From Cristatella mucedo (Eukaryota > Bryozoa > Phylactolaemata > Cristatellidae), in contig WPIO01000003.1 in the NCBI GenBank assembly GCA_009760855.2, positions 3,532,001-3,596,000 on the forward strand: a stretch of DNA of 64,000 bases. Direction: 5' to 3'. The notes beneath the pieces are model-generated. The model was not told the origin of the DNA. It made no database searches and saw only the letters and a program-made list of their open reading frames with translations. The position numbers and the translations under genes were made by a program. Shown here in pieces: positions 1-15,586 of this stretch. Within the stretch, counting starts at the first letter, position 1. Each line of letters begins with the position of its first letter.

Positions 1-1000
1 AGGTGGTCTTAAGTAAATTCGGTGCCTGATAGGGAGCCGGTGAAGCTCAGCTGGAAGTGCTGTTCTGTAGGAGCCATGCAGTCTTTGTCAGACCAGACCA
101 GACGAGCTGCTGGGTTTTTGCAACATTTTCAGCCGATTAAGGGCACGGGCCGGGAGACATGAATAATAGGAATTGCAGTAAGTTTAGACACGATGTCACT
201 AATGGTTAAACTAGTGAGGCTATAGTTCTCTTGTCTAAGCAGGCCTTGATTTTGGCAATGTTCCTCAGCTGAAAGTAGGCCAACTTGGCAGTGGAGGTAA
301 TGTGCTCATGGCAGTGGAGGTAATGACTGTCGTTTTTGAACAGCACACCCAGATTACCGGCTGTCATCACTGGAGTGATGCTTGGTGAACCCGTCTTGAG
401 GGTGAGGTCTTGCAAGTTACTGGTGACCGTAGACTTATGCTGGTATGGAACTATTATGCTGGTCTTATCATCGTTAAACTTCAGGAAGGTAGTAGCCATT
501 CAAGTGCGAATGTTGTCGATGCAGGCTACAAGGGAATTAAGATATGAAAGCCGAGATTGTGTATGGTGATGAGATCGGGCAGAGGTAGAGTAGAGATAGT
601 GAAAAGAATGAGGCCTGAGACTGAACCTTGAGGTACCCATACTTTCTTTTAAGGGTCCCCCGGATGACCTTCACCCATTTACTGTACATGCAGTCTGACA
701 TTTCTCACTGAGGTAAGACCTGGCCCAGTTTAGCACTGTACTAGTGATACCTAATCATTTGGAGAATCGCTCCTGAAGGATCTGGTGGTCAGTTGTTTTG
801 TTGCCAAGAGATAAACATAGGAGAACTTACAGAGGCCCTACTCTGATCAGCATTTTTTACAAGGTCATTGTAAAGAATTAACAGAGTGCTCTAAATTCGT
901 ATTGGAACTTGCTAGCAAGATCTGACAACCTAGTGTAATATTTGAGCTTCTGAATCACCACTTTTGTGTTTGTCTTGAATAGGAATGGCAAAGGGAAGAC
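1..1000 (-). mobile_element. LINE-A (CR1/L2-type) reverse transcriptase fragment
   Basis: Minus frame 499-206 reads FLKFNDDKTSI and NLGVLFKNDS, the segment after the RT YADD box. More minus-strand RT similarity continues to about 0.9 kb; the 3' end is outside the window. Frames are broken. Confidence 0.7.
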
Positions 1001-1690
1001 TAGATAAAAATTACTTAGGTTATTATGGTCTAGGATTGGTTTTTTAGTCATGTCAAATAGATCATTGTTTGGCCTTTATTGTAGCATTGATGTTTTCTAA
1101 CGACTTCTCGCCTAGGTTTCCAATTTCTATTGGAGATTTGTCTATTTCCCTCTGTTTTGGAACATCATGGGCACGGCCCTCCTGATCCGATACTTAATCT
1201 CAGATTACCTCATTACGAGAATGCATCGTTTACCAGCAAAATCTAAAGTCGAAAGCAATTTTAGAGACTGCCACACGTTCTGCTTTGGTAATGTTGCCTA
1301 ATGCGGGCTTGTTTGTGGCAGGGGAAATTGTGGTACTGCTTCTGGTAGACACAGGTATGATACCGCCCTCAAAACCTAGCTGGTACAACAGACTAGACCT
1401 CTCTTCCGCTCCTATCATCTAGTGCCAATTGTTGTGACAACAGCCAATCTAGGTGGCCCAGATTTCTTTGGTAGTATCTAATTCTGGGGTTTCAGTCGTT
1501 TTTAGGCTGAGGAAGCATCAATTGTGGGCATGTGGACCTATTCAATATATGGCATGTATATACATACATACGGAGTACAATCATGGTTGTAGCATTGCGA
1601 TATGTTAGATATCACTAAAATGTTTGAGGTTATATCGTGATCCCCTAGGTGCCCAGGTTTTTTGTGCCATCACTATGTATAAAATGTAAT
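1000..1690. other. No gene recognised
   Basis: AT-rich sequence with only one short minus ORF (1230-1418); no splice-supported exon or repeat recognised. Confidence 0.5.
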
Positions 1691-2215
1691 GTATCTCTGT
1701 CTGTAACTCCACAAAGTCATAAAGACCGTGTGGGTGTTACGCAGGAGAGTTTTGTATAGCCCACTCACAGCCTAAGAGGCTTTCGGTACGCATTCGGTAG
1801 CCAACAGACTTCGTCTCATGCAACAAAAAGAAAGTGGGAAGCGTAGCAGAGTCTGGAGAGCAATTGAGGTAGTGAGTAGCATGGAAGTAGCAGCTCAAGA
1901 CAGCTGGAGAGGATGTGCCATTGTCGGCAGCTGGAGAGTAGTTGTCGTTACGTAAGAATTGTGGAAGCGAGTTCCACAGCCTTATCTGCAGAGCTAAAGC
2001 TTCTGTCACCAATGGTCTTTAAGCGGAGGAATGGAACAGCTGATTTATTGTCCACACTGGACCTGAGGGCACAAACAGGCTGAAACTGATGCAGCAGTTC
2101 AGCTAGGTACGACGGAGCCACACCGTGGCGGGCCTTAAATGCTGACAAGATAACTGATGGCCGAAAAGTTTGCTGAAACACGGGATTTATAAGAGTTAGC
2201 ATTATTTATAATATA
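1690..2215 (-). mobile_element. LINE-B 3' end (CR1/L2-type)
   Basis: Two overlapping minus frames encode the RT C-terminus: HGVAPSYLAELLHQFQPV, then LWNSLPQFLRNDNYSP, FHATHYLNCSPDSATLPTF. One frameshift. The same 3' end occurs at 11.7, 13.9, 24.5, 38.3, 43.6 and 60.6 kb. Confidence 0.75.
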
Positions 2216-2269
2216 TTGTGCATGCTGCTACCTTGATTTTGAGGTCCTAGACTAGGGTATACAACGACC

Positions 2270-3665
2270 TACTTAGGAATGCAGACATGGGTAGAGTGTC
2301 TCTGCTTGTTTTGCTCGATCTTTCGGCAGCTATTGATACCATCGATCACAAAGTTCTTCTAGAGCGCCTCTCATCTCGCCTGGGCATCACTGGCACTGCT
2401 CTGCAGTGGTTCAGGTCCTATCTCAGCAGGAGACTCCAGAGTACATACGTGAATGGACCAAAAATCATCTGAGGTACCTCTGAAACATGGGGTACCTCAG
2501 GGCTCCGTGCTAGGTTCGGTTCTTTTCACGGTTTATACTCTCCCTCTTGCTGATGTGATTGCCAAGCACAATCTAGGCTTTCACTTCTATGCGGATGACA
2601 CTCAGTTGTACCTTTGCATTGATCCCTCCCAGCCTTCGAGCACCTCAAATTCTCTCAACTCACTTGCTGCATGTATTGATGACATCCCAACATGGATGGC
2701 AGCAAATTTTCTAAAACTAAATGACTATAAAACTAACTAGTTATGGGCAAACCCAATGTGATTCAGAAATGGGAAAGGCTGACGCTCACAATTGGCTCTG
2801 CCAGCAATCTCCTGTTGAATCAGCTCGAAATCTAGGTGTCATATTCCAAAGCGACCTCTCGTTAGACGACCACATCAGCTCCAGTCAGATCCGCCTACTT
2901 TCAGCTACATAACATTGCTAAAATTCGGGCATGTTTAGATAAGGATACCACATCAAAGTTGGTCCATGCATTCGTGACATCCCGTCTCGACTTCTGCAAC
3001 ACTGCTTACTGGCCTACCGGCATGTGCGATGAGGCGATTGCAGCTGGTGCAAAATTCCACAGCTAGGCTTGTCTGTCGTGAGCATCGCAGTTGCCACATC
3101 ACATCACTTCTCACCGACCTGCACTGGCTACCAGTCAAGCAACGGATTGACTTCAAGGTTTTGTCGCTCACTTTTAGGTCACTTCATTCTTTGGCTCCAG
3201 CCTATCTCTCCGATATACTCCCCCATCAGGCCAAGCATCGTACCACCCGCTTTTCGGAATCCAACAGTCTACAAATACCTCGTACAAACCTCAAATCCTT
3301 TGGAGACCGTGCATTTAGTTCGTATGCTCCCAAAACCTGGAACTCCCTCCCGACCTGCGTCAGAACATCCCCTGACCTGACCACATTTAAAAAGAACTTA
3401 GGACAGCATTTAGTGGGTACCTGTGATTCGTCCTTCATGTGCTTATGCGTGCTGACACTGTGCGTGCTGCCACTAACCACATTTGCATGCTTACCCTGTG
3501 CATGTCACCCCTAACCATGTTATTCATGCTGTTTGTTTATCAAGCATGATATTACTTACCATTCAATTGCATTTCCCTTTGCAGCAAATGTAAAGCACCT
3601 AGAAAGAGATTAAGTTCTCCGAGGGCGCTTTATCAAGTGCATTATTATTGTTATTATTAATAATT
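2270..3665 (+). mobile_element. LINE-A copy with RT domain and 3' tail
   Basis: RT motifs [31 protein letters not shown] and the catalytic YADD in [12 protein letters not shown], then LKSFGDRAFSSYAPKTWNSL. Split over several frames, so dead. The 3' tail has a stem-loop (AAGCACCTAGAAAGAGATTA, GAGGGCGCTTTATC) ending in (ATT)n at 3640-3660. Confidence 0.85.
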
Positions 3666-4304
3666 TGTTTTACGATTTACAAAAGCATTTGAGATGACCT
3701 TATTTTCGTAGTATCTAAGGCTATTTTTGACTTGAGCTATAGTTGCCATTTTCGAAGGATAATATCTTAGAATAGTCTGACCACTTCCAAGTAAGGTTTA
3801 GTCATTTCACCAAGTCTCCCCATCTAAAAATGTATCTCAACCGTGCCGGGCATTCACTCAGCAGTCATAAACGATTGAACTACCTTCTCGTAACGTCAAT
3901 ATTAACTTATCAATACGTGCCGATCACCGTGGTTTTGGCATCTCTGGTGTTTGCCTTGACTTTTAAGGCAGTTGTATACAGCTCCTAAGCCCTTTTTCAT
4001 CAGAAAGCATGGTTACTCGCTCAAACTGCGCTATCGATTTCGTGCACAGTCTCGAACGACGTCATGCCTAATCTGAGCATTTGCATAAATGGATGACTCA
4101 AACCTTGTTCATTCTTAAAATAGTGTCCGACCTGTCTTTGGGATGCATTTTTTGAGAGGTGAATACTTTTACATCCACAAATTCCTACTTCACTGTGTTC
4201 TGACAGTGCTACCAAAAACAATCCTTCGAAAAATGCAACCGAACACATTAAAAACTGCTAAACAAGTAATATTGCCATGTTGTTCGCACCTAATAGGACA
4301 ATCA

Positions 4305-6300
4305 ATATATTTAATAATCATAATACATTTGCATAGCACCCTCAGAGAACTTAATCTCTTTCGAGGCACTTTAATCTTGCAAACGAAGTGTAGCCATATG
4401 GTTTACTGGTAGCATGCAAAGTGTCAACATACATAATCTTGTTACTGAAAAAAGGCAGAGTCAACCTGCATAATAAGGTTAGTGGCAGCATGCATGTCAG
4501 TACGCACATGTGCACAAAGTACAAATCACCGAAATCCAGCAAAAGCTGTGAGAAACGTGCATTTTTAGCTTGTTTTTAAATGTCAATTCAGGGGATGTCG
4601 TTACGTCAGTTGGGAGTGAGTTCTAGGCTTTGGAAGCATAGGAAGTCAAAGGCACAGTCTCCAAAGGATTTGAGGTTGGTTCGAGGCATAGCTAAATTAT
4701 TTGAGTCCGAAGGGCTGGTGGTACGATGCCTCGCCTGGTTGGAGAGTAGCTCTGATAGGTAGGCTGGAGCTAGAGAAGGAAGGGACCGAAAAGAGTGACA
4801 AAAACTTGAAGTTGATACGCTGCTTGATTGTGAGCCTGTGCAGGTCGGAGAGAAGAGGTGTACAGTGGCAACTGCGACGCTTCAGGCATGCCTGGCTGCA
4901 GAGATTTGCACTAACTTAAAGCACTTGATTGCAGTGGCCGGTAGACCAGCAAGCGTTCGCGATGGGATGTCACAGATGCACGGATCAATTTGGATGTAAT
5001 ATCTCTGTTTAAGCAAGCCCGAATTTTGGCAATGTTAGGTAGCTGAAAATAGGCAGGTGTGACTGTGGAGTTAATGTTAACGTTTAGTGAAAGGTCACTT
5101 TGGAACAGGACTCATAGGTGTTGTGCAGATGCTACAGGAGATATTCTTGCAAAACCCATTTTAAGGGATACGTCTTCCAATTCCGGGTCTCACTAGGTTT
5201 TCCCATAACTAGTAAATGGATTTATCACCATTCAGTTTGAGAAAGTTTGCTGCCATCCATGTGCGGATGTCAGCACGACATTCAGCAAGGGTGTTGAGAG
5301 TTGACATGTTTTAAGGCTCGGATGTATCAAAGCAAATGTGCAGCTGTGTGTCATAGGCATAGAAGGGAAATCCTAGATTGTGCTTGACGATTACATCGGC
5401 AATAAGGAAAACATGAATTGTATAAAAAAGCAGACCAAGTGCAGAGCCCTGGGATATCCAGCCCTGTACTTTATTGGTTCTTCGAATTCGGTTCTAACGT
5501 TGTCCGTTGACATATATGCTCTGAAGTCTTCCACTGTGATAGGACCTAAGCCATTGCAGTGCAGTGCTAGTGATGCCCAAGCGAGATCAGAGGCGATCGA
5601 GAAGGACCTGGTGATCGATAGTGTCAAATGCTTCCGAAAGATCAAGCAAAGCAAGCTTCTAAAACTACATTACCGAAAAGGTCGTTATACAGCCAAAGCG
5701 ATGCTGACTCTGGAGTTATTAGCTCTAAAACCAGACTGAAACTTACTTGCTAGGTTTAAAGTTTCAAAATTAGAGTTCAGCTGGCCCACCACCCCTCTTT
5801 CCAGTGTCTTTGAATGGAACGGCAGTAGGGAGACTAGGTGGAAGTTGCTCAAGTTCTCTTGGTCTAGTGTTGCTTTCTTAATTAATGGCCCTAAAATCGT
5901 CCATTTTGGTGCAGGGACTAGACCTAAGGCTAATGACATATTTATAAGTGTTAGTTATCCATGATAGCTGCAGATCTATGCTTTGTAGAAGTAGGACAGT
6001 GGGAATAGGGTCTAGAGGGCCAATAGTCTTTGACTGGGAGATACATTTGATGATGGGGTCAGTCGTGGCAGGCTTGAATGCAGATATTGAGGTGTTGCAA
6101 ATAATTATAGGAGTGGAGTCTAGTTGAGATAGTACTTAAGGAAAGGAGTGGCATGACAATGTAGTTACCTTAGGAATGGATTCTCGAATCTTGTCTATCT
6201 CGCCGACAAGTAAGCTAGATAAGCGATCTGCAAGATCATCGCCTTGAGCTAGCGTGGGAGTGATTAAGGAGAAGGTTGGTGGTAGACATCAGCATTTTTT
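4305..6300 (-). mobile_element. LINE-A copy, largest minus-strand fragment
   Basis: From the 5' side: GPLIKKATLDQENLSNFHLV (5939-5685), an RT region with stops, C-terminal NLKSFGDCAF-like codons near 4.65 kb, and the tail (CACCCTCAGAGAACTTAATC) at 4330-4375. Frames broken. Confidence 0.75.
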
Positions 6301-7391
6301 TAATTGTGCATCTCTTATTCGGCAATGTTTTTTATAGATGCTTGACTTGACTTTTGCTAGTATAGATGGCAACATGCAAAATTTGCTGCATTCATTGCCT
6401 CTTTGTATTAGTACTACTATGTGGTTAAATTTTTTGGCCCTGACTTCGTAAAACTCTGCAGTGTTATAAATTCAATAATGTCACTCCTCTGCAGCTGCGA
6501 GATTCACTGAGTCTCTGTCAAGTGTGGTATACAAGCAAAAACCTTGCTATGATTATTGATTTCTTCCTAGCTAGGTAGTCTGGGAGCAGTACAGATCGGC
6601 CTGCTCGAGCAGGCATATTGTTGATATGTGCATGCTAGTATATTAACGGTTCTCTTTCTTCTGTTTAACACAACATTAGATTGGCTGGCTCTGTCTGGGT
6701 CGTGTATGTTCGTGTGGTGGTTGAGTGCCGGTGCCTCGTGGTCACTTGCTACTGGTGCTAGTATAGTCTTGTCTCTCAGGCGACTGTACAAGTTAATGTC
6801 ACTTATCAACTGCCGCCTCCTTCCTCAACTCGCCCAACCGGTAGCCGATGCTAGGCCTGATCCTTAATCTAGTAGTTCTCGCTACTGAAGTCTTCCAACA
6901 GACAACATTCAAGCTCCATCTTAAGCAAACTGTTCTTTCTACCGTGCTCCATTATGATTCTGCATCTGATTTTTTGTGTGGGCTGTCTGCTGCTCTCTAG
7001 CTTTTGCACTGCCTCGGTCTGTTTACCACAGTGAAAAATACTATGGTCTTGTCTTGATGTGAGTGTTTGCATGGTGCTGTGCTCAAAACTGTTGTTTTCT
7101 CAAGATAGCATAGCGATACTGTGGAGATGTTAAGAGAGCATTATTCGGGCAGTTTCGTGTGGCATAATTGAGAGCCAAGAATGACAAGACTGGATCTCCT
7201 GGGCATATTCAGTAGGTAGTGCAACATCGATCTATAAACCATGTTGACTTGAGTGTCTGATTAGCAAGCCTGACATTCATTTAGCCTCGGGGCACAACGT
7301 CCCACGAGTGAATTGTTATAGACATATTTACAGAAGGCAATTTGTAATTTTTTGGTTATGCGAATAAGCTGGATGCCATGTTAATTTTAAC

Positions 7392-7736
7392 CTAAATTTC
7401 ATACATTGGCCCTCCAGTATGACGTATTAGGGCTTCCATGGTCCTGCTATAATGAATATAGGATTTGGAGCTGGCTTGCAAATGTGGATCAGAGGTCCTG
7501 ATTCTGTTTATGCTGCCCCAGAACTGGCCGAACCAAGCAAACTGTGGCTTGAAGGCAAGACTTGGAGCTTTGTAAATCGACGTTCCTTTTTCAAAGGAAA
7601 TACATCCAGGGATTCGGTGAGGACCAGTGTCACAAACGGTTTGGTTAACTCGGCCGTCAATGCTGTAATTACACACAGCCTTGTGTAGAGACTCTTTCAG
7701 TGCATTTTGTGCCACATCCTGAATTGTATTTGTCAC
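7392..7736 (-). other. Unassigned minus-strand ORF, 114 codons
   Basis: Open frame with protein-like content (VAQNALKESLHKAVCNYS, TVCDTGPHRIPGCISFEKG, SLAFKPQFAWFGQFWG). A possible acceptor (aatacaattcag) precedes QDVAQ. No family recognised; it could be an exon or old mobile DNA. Confidence 0.25.
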
Positions 7737-8022
7737 AAAGGCATTTTATCGATGCACCTTCTGTTTGCTGGGTACATGATGGTACTGTGATACTAGATAT
7801 GTTGTCATTGGGGATTGAAGCTATGCATTTTTAGTACTTTTAATATTAATCATAAATCGAGCCCAAACCTTGACCGGTTTAAGTGCCAGCTGAAAGAAAG
7901 GTGAGCCAAATCGCTCAGCATTTATCAGTTTTTCAGTCCAGCAAATATGCAGTATTACCGACTTTCTTAGGTACTTTATGTCACGTCCTTGCCTGTTATA
8001 CATGCCTTGGAGATATTGGTTG

Positions 8023-8025
<3 letters not shown>

Positions 8026-8086
<61 letters not shown>
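8026..8086. repeat. (GT)n microsatellite
   Basis: About 30 GT units with few interruptions, 155 bp upstream of UBE2T-like exon A. Confidence 0.95.
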
Positions 8087-8088
<2 letters not shown>

Positions 8089-8241
8089 GTCCTTGTTGCT
8101 AAGAATCTCTATCCTTGCCCTCTCATTCTTTGCTTCATGGTTTTCCCCATCTATTCTTTAATCTGTCATCGGCAGTTGCACGGGAAACTGTGAACATGCT
8201 AGCACTATAGCGGGTGAGGTCTTTGATGTTTAATCTTGCAG

Positions 8242-11008
<2,767 letters not shown>

Positions 11009-11679
11009 CTCTTATTGTCTGGGTGTTAATACTGAGCGGAATTGTTGGTACCTTTCTTCAAGAAAAAAAGTTCTGGAAGACCTGCCTTTCTGTGTGACCT
11101 GTCCTCAGACATGATGCTGCGATTGTTTGTGTGTGCATGTAAGGCATCCTTCCTATTATGTAGGTGTAATTGTGTTCTTATGTCACAACTGACTTGCTCA
11201 ATTATATATGCTACGATGTAGCTGCTAATATCATTCCGTCGGGAAGTTGTGCCTTTTTATTCATCTTTACATCAGAAGGAACATGCTTCCGGCGGTTTGT
11301 TGCAGCAAAACCGCATCGGCTCGTGCCATTCTTTCGTGCAATAAGTGCAAAACCATTGGCATTTAAAATGCTGGTTATAACAGATGGCTTGAGTATCCTT
11401 TTTTTGGCAAGCTCTGTCGATGTGTAAAGCTGCCAGCGTCTGGACCTACAAACTTTTGTATCGATATGCAAGCTTTTTCAAATCAATTGTCGTCAGAGCA
11501 CGTCTAGTAAAACTTTGCATAAGCAAAAAAACTGTTGATGCAGGAGTACGAAGTAGTAGGCAGAGAGAGCGATGGGGGTCAAATCGGCCTAAATGGGATA
11601 CAAATAAAAGATCGACAGCTTGAAACCGGCATCAAGAAACTTGCATCAATTATTCCGAAGTCTAATATCACTTGGATGA

Positions 11680-11975
11680 AAGTATCTATCAGTGAGTTTG
11701 TTTCACAGATGCGAATGCCAGTGAACTTAATCTTAAGCAACGATATCTACTCTCCTGCTGTCGACTTTGGCACATCCTTTACAGCCGTTCTGAGCTGCTA
11801 CTTCCGTGCTACTCACTACCTCAACTGCCCTTCTGACTAAACTATGCTTCTTATTGTTGCGTGAGATGAAGTCTGTTGGCTACCGAATAAGTACCGAAAG
11901 TTGCTTAGGCTTTAAGTGTGCTGCTATGGAAATGTGGAGTTACAGACAGATGCATTACATTCCATCTGTCAATAC
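11680..11975 (+). mobile_element. LINE-B 3' end
   Basis: Encodes NDIYSPAVDFGTSFTAVLSC and FRATHYLNC, then the 3' UTR; no intact ORF. Confidence 0.7.
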
Positions 11976-11999
11976 TTAATATTATCAAATGGTAAGGTG

Positions 12000-12640
12000 T
12001 CACTTGACAGAATTAAATATATTTGCTATCTCAAATTAGTGATGAATTGGCTGAGTAGCTAAGAGCGAAGGTATTTTCTGCCAGGCATTCATGTTATTTC
12101 ACTCACTTGCACCAGCCTTCCTAACCGAACCCCTATTCTGCAGGATGCTCTCCCCCTGTCTCAGCGGCTAATCATCTCCCGGCCTCTCGCTATGAATTGA
12201 AATGTTTTCGCAATGAAGCTTTTCTTCAGCCCGTGGACATCGAAAGTGTAGAGTTTGCTTCTGGCCACGGTCACTCACTGGAATGTCTTTACATCAGTTA
12301 AGTCTGTTGTAGACTGTTCTGTTCCCACTCCGGCTTTCCCTGAGCCCCAGTGACTTGTCGTTTTACTTGCTGTGTGCTTTGCATTCATACCTGCGCATGT
12401 TTTATAGGCAAATGTCTTATGGCCACGAGTGTCTTCCAAGATTGCGTTAGCATGTCGTCCTAAGCATAATACCTGCTAGCTTTTGTATGCCATGCATGAT
12501 ATCGTGTATGTCGTTAACCCCATCTCGTTCCTTAGTTATTGCTTCTCTTGCAGTGAGTTTTAAAGTGCCTGAATAGAGACGAAGTTCTCTTAAGGTGCTT
12601 TGCAAATGACTTAATATTATTATGTAGAAGGTACCCTGCT
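12000..12640 (+). mobile_element. LINE/SINE tail and unassigned sequence
   Basis: A tail AAAGTGCCTGAATAGAGACG, then AAGGTGCTTTGCAAATGACT, ends at about 12620 in an AT run. What precedes it is unassigned. Confidence 0.45.
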
Positions 12641-12819
12641 TCATTTTAAGATCTTGACGGCCCCGTGGGGGGAGGGGGCGTATTAAGGCTACGTGTTGAT
12701 TGTTCACTATTCGCCTAATTATCGAAAGACAAATTTAATAGCTTAGCGAGCAAGTACGTAAGAGACGGTTAGATCCTTGCTGAGACGGCGAAGCATTGGC
12801 CACCGGCGCGAGGATAAGC

Positions 12820-12970
12820 TGAGCTATTAGTCAGCAAAATGAACCAGTGGTTAGAGTGCTCGTCCTGAACAAGGTTTGGCCGAGGTCGTGGGCTCGAGCC
12901 CCGTGGCACATGTGAAGCGCCTGAATAGAGATTAAGTTCTCTTAGGGCGCTATACAAATGAATTATATTC
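12820..12970 (+). mobile_element. tRNA-derived SINE (family 1)
   Basis: Head with A-box-like CCAGTGGTTAGAGTGC and B-box-like GGTCGTGGGCTCGAGCCCC; tail GTGAAGCGCCTGAATAGAGA, then TCTTAGGGCGCTATACAAAT. Confidence 0.75.
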
Positions 12971-12984
12971 ATTAATTGAAAAAA

Positions 12985-13075
12985 CTTATTTCGTGTGAAT
13001 AGCGTCCTAAGAGAAGTAAGTCTCTATTCAGACGCCTCGCGTATGCCGCGTGGCTCGAGCCCACGACCTCTCCTT
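12985..13075 (-). mobile_element. SINE family 1, truncated, opposite orientation
   Basis: GCGTCCTAAGAGAAGTAAGT, then GGCTCGAGCCCACGACCTC: tail plus B-box half only. Forms a head-on pair with the copy just before it. Confidence 0.65.
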
Positions 13076-13079
13076 AAAC

Positions 13080-13825
13080 TTGCACTATATTTAGAACATT
13101 AAGAACTTAATGGTTCAGTCTCCTTTGGATAATGTCCTATTACCCAACTCACGAAGACGCTTTACCATGCAAGATAAATAAACAAGATAACGATAAACTG
13201 TGACGCTGAGCGAGAACCTAATACATAGCGTTGAGCAGAAGAGCTGGAAATCAGGAAGATTCGGAGGAGGCGATCCGGGGAGAGGGGGCAGCGACGACGA
13301 TTCGTGAGAAAATCACGAGTTAAAACTATACGTATTCTTCATTGCGTACAACAGAGAAGTAAATTTATAATCGTGCAGCTTTGCACAGTGAGAGTGCACA
13401 AGATCTCACTCAAATTTCCCTCCTGGCCACGAGTTGCGTCAGCTATCTAGTCCTGTGAGTAGAAACTAGCCAATAACAAATTCGGAAGAGTTATCCTATA
13501 TAATGGCAGGGTGTGGATTTAGTTGACAGACCTGCAGTGGCCGCCATTGCACGCACGGCTAGCGGCCGCTGTGACAGTAGAAAGTAAACAAAGGCCTTAA
13601 CGGCTTTGTCAGTTCACAGACTTATGCATCACAAAGCGTGTCTAATAACCGAAAGTTACACGTATCGGTTGATTGGGCGGCCAAGGATATAAGTTTACTA
13701 CCAGTCAGCAGTTCCTTGCCGTATAGACCCTCTTCGGCAAATGACGATGTCCAGTTGACATCCACTGAGCTGACATGTCGGCTGGAATAACTGCCCACAC
13801 TAAAAATCCGTGCTGATTTTTCAGA
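13080..13825. other. Intergenic, nothing recognised
   Basis: No splice-supported exon or repeat seen; a minus ORF at 13858-13622 merges into LINE-B sequence. Confidence 0.45.
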
Positions 13826-14080
13826 CGTTATGGAATGTATCTCCGTCTGCAACTTCACAGACTATGTGGGTGTTTCGCAGGAGAGTTTTTCATAACGAAC
13901 CTAAGAGCTTTCGGCATGCAATCGGTAGCCGAGTGACTTCATCTCACGCAACAAAGAGAAAGTGGGCAGCATAGCTGAGTCAGGAGTGCAGTAGTGGAAG
14001 TGAGTAGCAGGGAATTAGCAGCTCAAGACTGCTGGAAAGCAGCAGAGAAGATGTCGTTGCGTAAGATGTGGGCTCTTGCA
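13826..14080 (-). mobile_element. LINE-B 3' end
   Basis: Antisense TATCTCCGTCTGCAACTTCA, then GTGGGTGTTTCGCAGGAGAG, as in the other LINE-B copies. Confidence 0.7.
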
Positions 14081-15580
14081 ACTTTGGAAGACATTTGAGG
14101 GTTTGCAAACGATTCAGCCAAAGGCCTACTTGTGTTGCTTGCAGTAAACAGCTAAAATGCCGACTCGTAGACATTGTTGTGGCATGTAAATTATTTCCTG
14201 AATTCGTCTGAAGGATGAAATCACCTGGCGATAAATAATACGCACGGACGCTAGTCACTAACGCTTTCTTCTAATAATACATACGTACTGTATACTCTCT
14301 TCTGTGTCAAGTTTTTAGTGCCATTCTTCAGCGACTGGCCTCTGCAGTTTTCTCGTTCATGGAACGGTAGCACCTTTAAAGATTGTGAAAGTACGAGAAA
14401 AAATATTATCGGTTCCTTAACTAAAATAATTAGGAAATGGATATGCCATAATCTACGGTTTAAATGGTGGGAATTAGACGTATGTAGTAATAGTTAGACA
14501 GGTTACTTTTGGGCATTGAACTAGGACATTGCACGCAATGGCTCTCTGTGTCGAATAGACTCATCTACATTTGCCACGTGGACTAATTTTTTTATTAAGG
14601 TACGGGCGATCTTACGGAAGAGCTACCGCTGCCTGTTACATTCACTGCGCTTGCAGCAAAGAACTTCAGCTCAAGAGCGCCTTTGTAACAGCAACGAGGC
14701 CAGGTGCGATCCTTCTAAGGATACGATTGTTCCCCTTGCGTTAAGGCATTAGATCGTGCATGCAATGTGTCAATTGGTACAGCGGCTGCAGCAAGCTGCA
14801 TCAGCCGGAGCGAAATGGCCTAGGCGGGCCAAGGTTACTGGCATGTCCGTCCGGTTGAACGGCTCCACCGGACCGAAATGTACAGGTTCTTCTGACTGGC
14901 TTCTCACTGGTGAAAAAACCATGAAGTAAACCTTACCACTATTCAGTTCCATTTTAGAATTCGGTTCATTGTTCACTATGTCTAAGTTTGGCGGCCTGTT
15001 ATATATAGCCTGTGAGGTGTGTCTACCCAAATCTGCAAGTTCAACGTTTGTGCCACTAAGGATTAAAGAGGTTCTCTAATCGACGCAATCAGAGCGGTAG
15101 TACGATTACATGAATGAACAAATGTAAACTTAAATCGGAGGATACAGAATTTGCAATAATTCATTGGCAGACCTTGACAAAACGTGACAGGACCGTGGCC
15201 CGGCCGGCCACATTGTGACGACAGCTGCTGCCAACTGACAGGCACTTTTCGAGCGTTGTCAGGAGCCAATGGAATGGCTGGGTAGAGTGTTAAATTGCGA
15301 GAAAAATGGTCTAATTGACGATTGCAATGACCAGATCACTGAACCTGAGATTGGACGTAGACGAAGGTTTTATGCTAACGTAGCAAAAGACCTATGCTGA
15401 ATCGGTCTCAGTAGGGTAAGCGTTATAAAATGAAATGATGAGATGGCCACCAGTCCTCGCCCCGTGAAAAGCGCATTTGGCTCTCGGCCGGTCAAACTCA
15501 CGTTTCTTTTTGACGGTAGCTCTATTCGCTGCTAATCTTATTATTATTAGATAAGTGGAAAATTAGTACAAAGTCGGCGC
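14080..15580. other. Intergenic, nothing recognised
   Basis: Short unrelated ORFs on both strands; no repeat or exon supported. Ends in a perfect 16-bp palindrome AAGTCGGCGCCGACTT at 15571-15586 next to the DNA element. Confidence 0.45.
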
Positions 15581-15586
15581 CGACTT

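Larger units (their letters stand above)
6300..8230. other. Intronic/intergenic sequence, no recognised upstream UBE2T exon
   Basis: Contains short ORFs only, one unassigned minus ORF (7392-7736) and a GT microsatellite. I looked for codons for the E2 HPN and catalytic Cys segment and saw none. Confidence 0.5.

Noticed and set aside
5380-5739. 119-codon plus ORF
   Set aside because: Antisense to the RT region of a minus-strand LINE-A copy.
1-8241. Upstream UBE2T exons (HPN motif, catalytic Cys)
   Set aside because: Searched by eye on the plus strand; no segment with the expected codons and splice sites was seen.
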